From: Candidatus Woesearchaeota archaeon
GTDB lineage: Archaea > Nanobdellota > Nanobdellia > Woesearchaeales > DSVV01
Length of the DNA: 5,421 bases
Assembly: GCA_016215305.1 (NCBI GenBank)
Contig: JACRKI010000173.1
Coordinates: forward strand, 1-5,421
Direction of reading: 5' to 3'
Shown here: in pieces, positions 1-5,001 of the stretch
Layout of the letters: every line of letters starts with the position of its first letter
How positions within the stretch are numbered: position 1 is the stretch's first letter
Made by a program: the position numbers and the translations under genes
The notes under the pieces: model-generated
Told to the model about the DNA's origin: nothing
Databases searched by the model: none
The model's input: only the letters and a program-made list of their open reading frames with translations

Positions 1-590
1 TCTTGCCAGAATTCACTGCTGAATTTTCTCTTGCCTATCCTAAACTCATGAAAGAACCAGTATCAACAGTTCAAGAAGCACTTTATGAAACGAAGATTGG
101 ACGCGTGACACGATTGCTCTCTTTTATTCAAAAAGGACAGATCAAAAAAACCATGAACTGTGTCAAGATTCTCACCCGCGTTCTTGGACCTGATGATTTT
201 CTTGAACAGAAAACCTCGCAGGGAAAATATTTATGGAAATGGTTCTGCGAAGTCAACAAAGATTATGAAGCGCTCAAAGAACAAGTTGGGAAACCTGAAG
301 ATGATCTCTTGCTCTTTACCTACACTGAAGATAAAATGTCTTTTACTTCTGATTTATCTAATGAACTGATTTACCGATTTCCTCATAAAACTATTTTGAT
401 TTGCAGACAAAAAGGACTTGAGATGAAATGCAGCATTCGAAATACTGACAAGGTTTTACCTCCCGCAATAAATAAATCTCTTCAAGGATTAACAGGTTAT
501 GGAGGCGGCCATGATCATGCCTGCGGCATTTGCGTCAATATTGATGATTTCAACGTGTTCTTGGAGAGGTTGAAGAAAGAGTTGAAGTAG
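1..590 (+). CDS. DHH/DHHA1-family phosphoesterase, C-terminal part (RecJ/NrnA-like)
   Basis: This is the C-terminal portion of a DHH-superfamily phosphoesterase; the first complete codon is at position 3. The visible 195 residues contain a DHHA1-type substrate-binding domain: a stretch around residues 117-146 (SNELIYRF...MKCSIRN) and the family signature GYGGGHDHACG near residues 166-176, which matches the GGGH..A.G motif of RecJ and NrnA relatives. The N-terminal DHH catalytic domain, with its metal-binding Asp/His motifs, is absent, so the gene must begin left of the window. The TTG at position 3 is an in-frame leucine codon rather than the true start. Family members degrade single-stranded DNA, short RNA or cyclic dinucleotides using Mn2+ or Mg2+; archaeal members include the GINS-associated RecJ-like nucleases. 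Which substrate applies here cannot be decided from this half. The gene ends in TAG, 18 nt before a repeat element carrying a terminator-like hairpin and T-runs. Confidence 0.82.
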   Translation, partial: LPEFTAEFSLAYPKLMKEPVSTVQEALYETKIGRVTRLLSFIQKGQIKKTMNCVKILTRVLGPDDFLEQKTSQGKYLWKWFCEVNKDYEALKEQVGKPEDDLLLFTYTEDKMSFTSDLSNELIYRFPHKTILICRQKGLEMKCSIRNTDKVLPPAINKSLQGLTGYGGGHDHACGICVNIDDFNVFLERLKKELK

Positions 591-628
591 ATTCTTAGCT
601 TTCTTATCACGAACTAGCAACGTAGAGA

Positions 629-695
629 TTCGCTCAACAACGCTTGGCGAACACAATATTTTTTGGATTATTTTTTTCGATGTATTTTTTATTTT
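629..695 (+). terminator. Hairpin plus T-runs after the DHH gene
   Basis: TTCGC (629-633) pairs with GCGAA (647-651), and inside it CAA (635-637) pairs with TTG (644-646). Seven bases later comes T6 (659-664), followed by T7 (671-677) and T6 (685-690). Archaeal RNA polymerase terminates mainly at T-runs, so this is a plausible end for the upstream transcript. The hairpin may be an RNA-processing or stabilising feature rather than essential to termination. Confidence 0.55.
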
Positions 696-714
696 AATCA
701 ATAATAATTACATG

Positions 715-768
715 AAGATACAAGAGTGATGCTGGTGCGAGTTTAGGTTTTGTCAGTGCCTGTATCTT
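715..768 (+). other. Inverted repeat AAGATACA/TGTATCTT
   Basis: AAGATACA (715-722) is perfectly complementary to TGTATCTT (761-768), giving an 8-bp stem with a 38-nt loop. A T6 tract (780-785) follows shortly after. The left arm is part of the 23-nt block repeated at 5013-5035. There it can pair with TGTATTTT (5054-5061), so the stem is kept with one G-U pair. This suggests, but does not prove, an RNA structure. Confidence 0.4.
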
Positions 769-795
769 TCTTGTTCGTGTTTTTTCACCACTAAT

Positions 796-810
796 AGAAA
801 AGTATATATT
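796..810 (+). promoter_or_regulatory. Archaeal TATA box of pta (leaderless transcript)
   Basis: TATATATT (803-810) is preceded by a purine-rich AGAAA (796-800) that could serve as a BRE. The box spans about -31 to -24 relative to the pta ATG at 834, the usual distance between an archaeal TATA box and its transcription start. Transcription would therefore begin at or within a base or two of the ATG. The 23 nt between box and ATG contain no Shine-Dalgarno sequence, which fits a leaderless mRNA. Confidence 0.65.
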
Positions 811-833
811 CCTCTTTCCAGAAAAAACACCAC

Positions 834-1826
834 ATGAAACAATTTATCGCAAAACTGCAGCGCCTTGCAAAACAACATCCCAAACGCATCTGCTTTCCTG
901 AAGCAACAGAACCGCGAACCATTGAAGCAGTCAAAATCATTCTCCGCAAAAAAATCGCAAAACCGATTCTGGTAGGTGATCAAAAAGAAATTGCTGCCGC
1001 GCTCAAAAAACATCATCTCTCTGCTGAAGCAGTTACCATTCGAGATCCAAAAAATGACGCGAATTTTTCACGTTATCTCAAACAATTTCTTCAAATACGA
1101 AAAGAACATGGACTTCAAGAAAAAGAAGCACGACAACTTCTTTCTGAACCTATTTATTTTGCAACCATGACGCTCTATTCTGGAAATGCTGACGGCGTTA
1201 TTTCCGGCGCAATTCATCCGACTGCCCATACACTCCGTCCAGCATTTCAAATTATTAAAACGCATGAAAAGTTTCACAAAGCTAGCGGCGTGTTTTTTAT
1301 GGTCCTTCGAAAAAAGCTCTTGCTTTTTTCGGATTGCAGCGTGAATGTTGCCCCTGACGCAAAGGATTTAGCTGAAATTGCACTTGACACTGCAACCACT
1401 GCACACATGCTTGGTCTCAAACCTCGCGTTGCGATGCTTTCTTTTTCGACATACGGAAGCGCACAACATCATTATGTCGATAAAGTCCGCGAAGCAACTG
1501 CGATTGTCCAAGCAAAAAATCCAAAACTTCTTGTTGGCGGAGAAATGCAGGTTGATGCCGCGCTTGTTCCTGCTGTTGCTGCACAAAAATGCCCCAAATC
1601 TGCTGTGCAAGGAGATGCAAACGTGCTCATCTTTCCAAATCTTGACGCAGGAAATATTGCGTATAAATTAGTGGAGAGACTTGCAAAAGCAAACGCCATT
1701 GGTCCTATTATTCAAGGATTGAATAAGCCCGTGAATGATTTATCCCGCGGCTGCAGCGTCGAAGATATTGTTGATGTCACTGCAGTAACTGTGATGCAGG
1801 CGCAGGAGAAATTAAAATATAAATAA
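834..1826 (+). CDS. pta: Phosphate acetyltransferase
   Basis: This 330-residue protein is a complete member of the phosphate acetyl/butyryltransferase family and has the size of single-domain Pta enzymes. It interconverts acetyl-CoA plus phosphate and acetyl phosphate plus CoA in the cytoplasm. Recognisable blocks in order are RICFPEATEPRTIEA (18-32), GNADGVISGAIHPTAHTLRP (117-136), SGVFFM (151-156), FSDCSVNVAPDA (165-176), LSFSTYGSA (202-210), VGGEMQVDAALVP (234-246), FPNLDAGNIAYK (267-278) and the C-terminal PVNDLSRGCSVEDIVDVTAVT (299-319). By comparison with the Methanosarcina enzyme, Ser304, Arg305 and Asp311 fit the catalytic Ser-Arg...Asp pattern, and Arg135 fits the substrate-binding Arg. 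The ATG at 834 is the right start because the family's N-terminal strand begins soon after it and a TATA box lies about 30 bp upstream. No acetate kinase is in the window, so the acetyl phosphate partner reaction is encoded elsewhere or is different. Confidence 0.95.
   Translation: MKQFIAKLQRLAKQHPKRICFPEATEPRTIEAVKIILRKKIAKPILVGDQKEIAAALKKHHLSAEAVTIRDPKNDANFSRYLKQFLQIRKEHGLQEKEARQLLSEPIYFATMTLYSGNADGVISGAIHPTAHTLRPAFQIIKTHEKFHKASGVFFMVLRKKLLLFSDCSVNVAPDAKDLAEIALDTATTAHMLGLKPRVAMLSFSTYGSAQHHYVDKVREATAIVQAKNPKLLVGGEMQVDAALVPAVAAQKCPKSAVQGDANVLIFPNLDAGNIAYKLVERLAKANAIGPIIQGLNKPVNDLSRGCSVEDIVDVTAVTVMQAQEKLKYK
1812..1824 (+). promoter_or_regulatory. Possible TATA-like sequence for the MFS transcript
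   Basis: TTAAAATATAAAT overlaps the last codons of pta. If used, transcription would start near 1840-1850, producing a short leader that contains the Shine-Dalgarno at 1884. A/T-rich lysine and tyrosine codons could also generate this by chance, and co-transcription with pta is equally possible. Confidence 0.25.
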
Positions 1827-1864
1827 ATTCTTACATTCGTGCTTTGCACTCATGAAGAATTTAT
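1823..1864 (+). other. Long stem-loop at the pta stop codon
   Basis: ATAAATTCTT (1823-1832) and AAGAATTTAT (1855-1864) are perfect complements, giving a 10-bp stem that includes the pta TAA. Inside, CAT (1834-1836) pairs with ATG (1852-1854) and GTGC (1839-1842) pairs with GCAC (1846-1849) around a TTT loop. No T-run follows, so it is not a standard terminator. It may protect or process the 3' end of pta, or be part of a switchable leader for the MFS gene. Confidence 0.5.
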
Positions 1865-1883
1865 CAACCAAAGATAAAATCAA

Positions 1884-1890
1884 GAGGTGA
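1884..1890 (+). promoter_or_regulatory. Shine-Dalgarno for a 12-codon leader ORF, not the MFS start
   Basis: GAGGTGA is a 7-base match to the complement of the archaeal 16S 3' end. It lies 10 nt before the ATG at 1901 but 45 nt before the MFS ATG at 1936. It therefore directs initiation at the short ORF, and the MFS gene would depend on coupling. Confidence 0.55.
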
Positions 1891-1900
1891 AAAATCTTCC

Positions 1901-1939
1901 ATGAGCATTCGAAGAATGCGAATGTTTAGATTTTTATGA
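1901..1939 (+). CDS. Possible 12-residue leader peptide overlapping the MFS start
   Basis: An ATG 10 nt after a strong Shine-Dalgarno (GAGGTGA, 1884-1890) opens a 12-codon frame encoding MSIRRMRMFRFL and ending in TGA at 1937-1939. The TGA overlaps the MFS start in the ATGA arrangement typical of translational coupling. Four of the twelve residues are arginine. A perfect hairpin, GCATTC (1905-1910) with GAATGC (1914-1919), sits inside the ORF. An alternative reading is that these codons are the true N-terminus of the MFS protein and one base is missing near the T5 run at 1931-1935; adding one base would fuse the two frames. No homologue is recognised, and the peptide may act only by being translated. 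Confidence 0.35.
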   Translation: MSIRRMRMFRFL

Positions 1940-2514
1940 TGAAATGGGAACTGAAATTATTGTTACTGAGCACCTATCTTAACTTTTTTAGCTCAGGATT
2001 ATTTTTACCCTTGTATGCTGTTTTTGTGCAATCCCTTCATGGCACTGTGTTTCACGCAGGCGCAAGCTTTGGCGTCTATACTTTAACTGCAGGAATTATT
2101 GTTTTTATTTTTGGAAAACTCGAAGATAAAATTCTTGACAAACGAAAAATGCTTTGCGTTGGCTATTTTTTTCTTTGTCTTGGACCGCTTTCCTATCTTT
2201 TTGTGACCTCTATCCCCCTTCTCTATCTCGTACAAGTGATTAACGCGATTGGAGTTGGGATTTTTACTCCTGCATGGAAAAGCTTGTACAGCAAAGATGA
2301 AGACATTGGCAAAGAAGCACAGGAATGGTCGCTTGTTGACGGCGGAGACATGATTCTGATTTCTATTGCTGCTGTTCTTGGCGGATTCTTAGTTAATTGG
2401 TATGGATTTCGGATGTTGTTTCTTTTGATGTTTTTTGCACAAGTAATTGCATTCTTTTTTTGCTTGCAGATTTTGTGGAGAAAGGAAGGGAAGAGAAAGA
2501 GATTGAAAAATTAG
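1936..2514 (+). CDS. Half-size MFS-type membrane transporter (six helices)
   Basis: The 192-residue protein is very hydrophobic, with six probable membrane segments at roughly 7-31, 42-60, 71-91, 94-115, 134-156 and 158-181, and a basic C-terminal tail (RKEGKRKRLKN). Between segments 2 and 3 the loop GKLEDKILDKRK (60-71) resembles MFS motif A, which normally reads G.L.DR.GR+. The overall pattern fits the N-terminal half of a major facilitator transporter. Full MFS proteins have twelve segments and about 400 residues; the DNA after the TAG at 2514 encodes no second half in any frame, so this is either a genuine six-helix protein that dimerises or a truncated gene. The substrate cannot be predicted. 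ATG codons stand at 1936 and 1939; an in-frame TAG at 1927 rules out an earlier start. Neither ATG has its own Shine-Dalgarno at normal spacing, so coupling to the preceding 12-codon ORF is likely. Confidence 0.7.
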   Translation: MMKWELKLLLLSTYLNFFSSGLFLPLYAVFVQSLHGTVFHAGASFGVYTLTAGIIVFIFGKLEDKILDKRKMLCVGYFFLCLGPLSYLFVTSIPLLYLVQVINAIGVGIFTPAWKSLYSKDEDIGKEAQEWSLVDGGDMILISIAAVLGGFLVNWYGFRMLFLLMFFAQVIAFFFCLQILWRKEGKRKRLKN

Positions 2515-2533
2515 GATTGCCAAAATCTCTGTT

Positions 2534-2629
2534 CACGAACTCGTTGCTTTGAATCGCCTGACCATTCATCCACGAACAAGCAACGCTCTGGCGAACACAA
2601 TAATTTTTTTGGATTATTTTCTTCATCTT
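2534..2629 (+). repeat. Intergenic CACGAAC element, copy B, with terminator-like hairpin
   Basis: The repeat starts 20 nt after the MFS stop. CACGAAC occurs at 2534-2540 and again at 2571-2577, where it is extended to CACGAACAAGCAACG, followed by CTCTGGCGAACACAAT, T7 (2604-2610) and GGATTATTTT. The second half matches the element after the DHH gene. The 15-mer at 2571-2585 occurs again as its exact reverse complement at 5041-5055. CGTTGCTT (2542-2549) pairs with AAGCAACG (2578-2585) around an inner TGAAT/ATTCA stem. TCGCC (2554-2558) with GGCGA (2590-2594) is a competing pairing analogous to the one in copy A. Confidence 0.6.
2542..2620 (+). terminator. Probable terminator of the MFS transcript
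   Basis: A hairpin (CGTTGCTT/AAGCAACG with inner TGAAT/ATTCA) is followed by T7 at 2604-2610 and T4 at 2617-2620. The position between convergent genes fits a terminator for the + strand unit. Confidence 0.5.
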
Positions 2630-2640
2630 GAAAAGAAAGA

Positions 2641-2675
2641 ACAAAAGAAAATAGAAAAGAAATAAAAAAATAAAT
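2641..2675 (-). terminator. T-run terminator of hppA
   Basis: Immediately after the hppA TAA, the - strand reads through repeated T-tracts: T7 (complement of 2664-2670), then several T4 runs, separated by one or two bases. No hairpin is needed for this class of archaeal terminator. It faces the + strand terminator of the MFS gene. Confidence 0.6.
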
Positions 2676-4061
2676 TTAGAAAAACTTCAACAATAAGCCG
2701 CCATACTTGATAAACAATGGCACGAACACTAAGCTAATGATTGCCATTAATTTTAACAAGATGTTTAAGCTCGGTCCACTCGTATCTTTGCACGGATCTC
2801 CAACAGTATCTCCAACAACTGCTGCTTTATGCGTCGGACTCCCTTTCCCACCAAGATTTCCTGCTTCAATATATTTTTTTGCATTATCCCAAGCACCGCC
2901 TGCATTTGCCTGCGAAATTGCCATGACAACGCCTGATGCCAATGCTCCTGCAAGAACTCCTGCAAGCGCTTCAACGCCAAACAACACGCCCACGACAATT
3001 GGGGTAAGCACAACAAGCAATCCTGGCGCAATCATTTCCCGCAACGCTGCTGCTGTTGAAATATCAACGCATGTTCTATAATCAGGTTTTGCCTTGCCTT
3101 CCATTAATCCCTTAATGGACTTAAACTGTCTTCGCACTTCCACAATCATATCCTGCGCTGCTTTTGCAACAGATTTCATCGTCATCGCACTGAACAAAAA
3201 GGGAAGCATCCCTCCCACAAATAATCCCGCAATCACCATATTGCCCAACAAATTGATACTTGTTAATCCTGCTGCTGCGACAAACGCACTAAACAATGCA
3301 AGTGCGGTGAGTGCAGCTGAACCGATCGCAAATCCTTTGCCCATTGCCGCAGTTGTATTTCCTGCTGCATCGAGAATGTCTGTTTTCTTTCTCACGTCAC
3401 TTGGCAAGCCAGCCATTTCTGCAATGCCTCCTGCATTATCAGAGACAGGACCATACGCGTCAATCGCGAGCGCCATCACTACTGTTGCAAGCATTCCTAA
3501 CGCTGCAACTGCAATGCCATACAATCCTGCATATTTGAACGAAACAAATACTGTCACTGCGATTAATAAAATTGGAATCACTGAACTTTCATAGCCAAGC
3601 GCAAGTCCCTGAATGATGTTTGTTGCAGCGCCTGTTTCAGACGCTTTCGCAACACTTCGCACTGGCGCATGCGCATGACTTGTAAAATATTCAGTTACAT
3701 AGCCAATCAGTAATCCTGAAATAAGTCCCACTGCCAATGCAATGAAGACTCCCATTTCTGTATATTGAATTCCATTCAACATGAATGTTGCAGGCAGCCA
3801 TTGTTTTGTCAAGAAATACATCGCGACAAGCACAATCACTGATGCAATGGTTAATCCCTTTTTCAATGTTGCTTCCACATTATTGTCTGCTCCAAGCTTG
3901 ACAAATTTGACTGTGAGTAATGATGCTAATATTCCCACTGCAGAAACTGCAAGCGGGTAGAGAAGCGCTGTCTGCAATCCCTGCGCGCCAAACGCAAGCG
4001 CGCCAATCACCATCGCTGCACACGTTGATTCCGCGCAGCTGCCAAACAAATCCGCGCCCAT
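2676..4061 (-). CDS. hppA: hppA, segment downstream of the in-frame TGA (461 residues from the next ATG)
   Basis: The open frame resumes directly after the TGA; its first ATG is at 4061, nine codons after the TGA. A protein starting there ([12 protein letters not shown]...) would omit DNVGDVAG and so lose part of the Mg-PPi site. No Shine-Dalgarno is evident in front of this ATG, so independent expression is doubtful. The segment carries the remaining pump helices, the central [12 protein letters not shown] loop, the K+-dependence block [10 protein letters not shown], and the C-terminal catalytic block [17 protein letters not shown]. It ends in hydrophobic LLLKFF and TAA. The sequence shows no decay after the stop: no other nonsense codon or frameshift occurs in 461 codons. 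Confidence 0.75.
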   Translation of the reverse strand: MGADLFGSCAESTCAAMVIGALAFGAQGLQTALLYPLAVSAVGILASLLTVKFVKLGADNNVEATLKKGLTIASVIVLVAMYFLTKQWLPATFMLNGIQYTEMGVFIALAVGLISGLLIGYVTEYFTSHAHAPVRSVAKASETGAATNIIQGLALGYESSVIPILLIAVTVFVSFKYAGLYGIAVAALGMLATVVMALAIDAYGPVSDNAGGIAEMAGLPSDVRKKTDILDAAGNTTAAMGKGFAIGSAALTALALFSAFVAAAGLTSINLLGNMVIAGLFVGGMLPFLFSAMTMKSVAKAAQDMIVEVRRQFKSIKGLMEGKAKPDYRTCVDISTAAALREMIAPGLLVVLTPIVVGVLFGVEALAGVLAGALASGVVMAISQANAGGAWDNAKKYIEAGNLGGKGSPTHKAAVVGDTVGDPCKDTSGPSLNILLKLMAIISLVFVPLFIKYGGLLLKFF

Positions 4062-4763
4062 GCCTGCAACATCTCCAACATTGTCTCAGACATTGTCTGC
4101 AATGACTGCTGGATTTCGCGGATCATCTTCTGGAATTCCTGCTTCCACTTTTCCCACAAGATCTGCGCCAACATCTGCTGCTTTTGTGTAAATGCCGCCG
4201 CCAACTCTTGCGAACAACGCAATGGAACTTCCTCCCAACGCAAATCCTGTCAAGACTTCTATCACTGTTTCAACTGGAAGCTGCGCGTATGTGGTGAGCA
4301 CATAATATAATCCTGAAAGACCAACCACTGCGAATCCGACTAACGCAAATCCTAACACTGTTCCTGACTCAAACGCAATAGTAAATGCGCCTGCAAGACT
4401 TGTCTGCGCCGCATGCGCTGTTCTGATATTTGCTTTTGTTGCAATTTTCATACCGACATATCCTGACGCAATTGATGCCAATGCTCCAAGAACAAATGTC
4501 AACGCTGTCCATGGACCTTCATTGATGGCTGCTGTTTTTGGATGGTCAAGGAAAAAAAAAATCACTGCCCCCATGACGAGGATGAACCACCCCATTGTTT
4601 TGTATTCTCTTGTGAGGAATGCCATCGCCCCTTCATGAATTGCATTTGCAATCTCCTGCATTTTGGCATTGCCTGTCTGCGCTTTCGCAACATTATCTGC
4701 AATAAACTTCGCGACCACTAAAGAAAGCAGTCCAATCAACAAAATAAATAAGACAAATTCCAT
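2676..4763 (-). CDS. hppA: Membrane-bound pyrophosphatase, one in-frame TGA at a catalytic-motif glycine
   Basis: Read through the TGA at 4086-4088, this frame gives 695 residues, a normal length for ion-pumping membrane pyrophosphatases, which hydrolyse PPi to move H+ or Na+ across the membrane. All signature blocks are present: [20 protein letters not shown] (188-207), [13 protein letters not shown] (213-225), the interrupted glycine (226), [16 protein letters not shown] (227-242), [12 protein letters not shown] (435-446), [10 protein letters not shown] (468-477), [12 protein letters not shown] and [17 protein letters not shown] (652-668). GNTTAA, with Ala472 and Gly475 where K+-independent enzymes have Lys and Thr, points to a K+-dependent enzyme. 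DLFGSCAES, with Glu245 and without the DLFES glutamate, resembles plant-type H+ pumps rather than bacterial Na+ pumps. Only one codon breaks the frame, so the gene is either very recently damaged, misread in sequencing, or recoded. Confidence 0.85.
4086..4088 (-). other. In-frame TGA replacing the conserved glycine of DNVGDNVGD
   Basis: On the coding strand the codons read GAC AAT GTC TGA GAC AAT GTT GGA GAT. In the family the fourth is glycine, and the equivalent glycine four codons later is GGA here, so GGA to TGA is a single G-to-T change (C to A on the + strand). No base is inserted or lost. Confidence 0.9.
4086..4763 (-). CDS. hppA: hppA, segment upstream of the in-frame TGA (225 residues)
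   Basis: This is what would be translated if UGA terminates. It covers roughly the first five membrane segments (about 2-22, 57-72, 85-105, 124-150 and 168-187) and the PPi-binding loop up to ...PAVIADNV. The start at 4763 is preferred over upstream in-frame ATGs, such as that at 4970, for three reasons. [20 protein letters not shown] is a normal pyrophosphatase first helix. GGGGTGGAG stands just before the ATG. A TATA-like box lies about 55 bp upstream. Residues 68-71 (IFFF) are encoded across a run of ten T. On its own this piece lacks the second aspartate cluster and should be inactive. Confidence 0.75.
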   Translation of the reverse strand: MEFVLFILLIGLLSLVVAKFIADNVAKAQTGNAKMQEIANAIHEGAMAFLTREYKTMGWFILVMGAVIFFFLDHPKTAAINEGPWTALTFVLGALASIASGYVGMKIATKANIRTAHAAQTSLAGAFTIAFESGTVLGFALVGFAVVGLSGLYYVLTTYAQLPVETVIEVLTGFALGGSSIALFARVGGGIYTKAADVGADLVGKVEAGIPEDDPRNPAVIADNV

Positions 4764-4766
4764 TCT

Positions 4767-4775
4767 CTCCACCCC
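4767..4775 (-). promoter_or_regulatory. Ribosome binding site supporting the hppA start at 4763
   Basis: The coding strand reads GGGGTGGAG, then AGA, then ATG. GGTG matches part of the archaeal anti-Shine-Dalgarno complement at short spacing. It supports the 4763 start against the longer upstream reading, which has no recognisable N-terminus. Confidence 0.5.
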
Positions 4776-4817
4776 GAATTTGATTTTAATTTTTGTAGAT
4801 GGAGTGATTAATGTAGG

Positions 4818-4826
4818 ATATTTAAA
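4818..4826 (-). promoter_or_regulatory. TATA box of hppA
   Basis: On the - strand the sequence is TTTAAATAT, close to the archaeal TATA consensus. Transcription would begin about 25 bp downstream, near 4796, leaving a leader of about 33 nt that includes the ribosome binding site. This implies that hppA is transcribed separately from the phosphoesterase gene upstream of it. Confidence 0.55.
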
Positions 4827-4891
4827 GTTGATGGAATTTTTTGGATTTATTGACTCCTCTGCACAGGAACTGACTGCTCTTTTCTCACGAA

Positions 4892-4958
4892 CCAAGAAAA
4901 GCTTGGCAAACATAATCCCGACTATGTCGAGATTATGAAGCTTACATTTCACGTAAGC
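4892..4958. other. Cluster of three hairpins upstream of hppA
   Basis: Hairpin 1 is CCAAG (4892-4896) with CTTGG (4902-4906). Hairpin 2 is CATAATC (4911-4917) with GATTATG (4931-4937), continued inward by CGAC (4919-4922) with GTCG (4926-4929) around a TAT loop; one C/A mismatch separates the two stems. Hairpin 3 is GCTTAC (4940-4945) with GTAAGC (4953-4958). AAGCTT occurs on both sides of hairpin 2 (4899-4904 and 4938-4943), so hairpin 2 may extend outward and compete with its neighbours. The stems can form in RNA from either strand. Confidence 0.5.
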
Positions 4959-4987
4959 AAGGCATGTCATTTTGATTTATTCTTTCG

Positions 4988-5001
4988 ATATTTTAAAATA
5001 T
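4988..5001. other. 14-bp perfect A/T palindrome
   Basis: ATATTTTAAAATAT is a perfect palindrome between the hairpin cluster and the 23-nt repeat. It could be a bidirectional TATA-like element or a dimeric regulator site. Given the A/T-rich setting, chance is also possible. Confidence 0.3.

Larger units (their letters stand above)
608..779 (+). repeat. Intergenic CACGAAC element, copy A
   Basis: The element begins with CACGAACTAGCAACG (608-622) and ends with the inverted word GTTCGTG (773-779). Inside are three parts: a hairpin leading into GGCGAACACAAT (646-657), a T-rich block, and a 23-nt block (700-722) that recurs exactly at 5013-5035. The first half closely resembles the sequence after the MFS gene (2571-2629), sharing CAACGCT, TGGCGAACACAATA, a T-run and then GGATTATTTT. 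Only a few copies are visible, so whether this is a genome-wide repeat family, a UTR element or a small RNA is not known. Confidence 0.6.

Noticed and set aside
3..5. TTG as the start codon of the first gene
   Set aside because: The visible protein lacks the catalytic DHH domain that always precedes the DHHA1 part, so the frame simply enters from outside the window.
724..760. C/D-box small RNA suggested by GTGATGC at 726-732
   Set aside because: The C box is imperfect and no CTGA D box is present at a suitable distance.
3094..3594. Open + strand frame of 166 codons opposite hppA
   Set aside because: It is an antisense shadow of the conserved pyrophosphatase, rich in Ala, Pro, Asn and Ile as expected from the complement of that gene. 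It matches no recognised family.
4086..4088. TGA as a selenocysteine codon
   Set aside because: The position is a glycine in the family, not a cysteine or selenocysteine, and pyrophosphatases are not known selenoproteins.
4764..4970. N-terminal extension of hppA starting at the ATG at 4970
   Set aside because: The extra 69 residues resemble no pyrophosphatase N-terminus and are encoded by the hairpin and repeat region. The TATA box and ribosome binding site both point to 4763.
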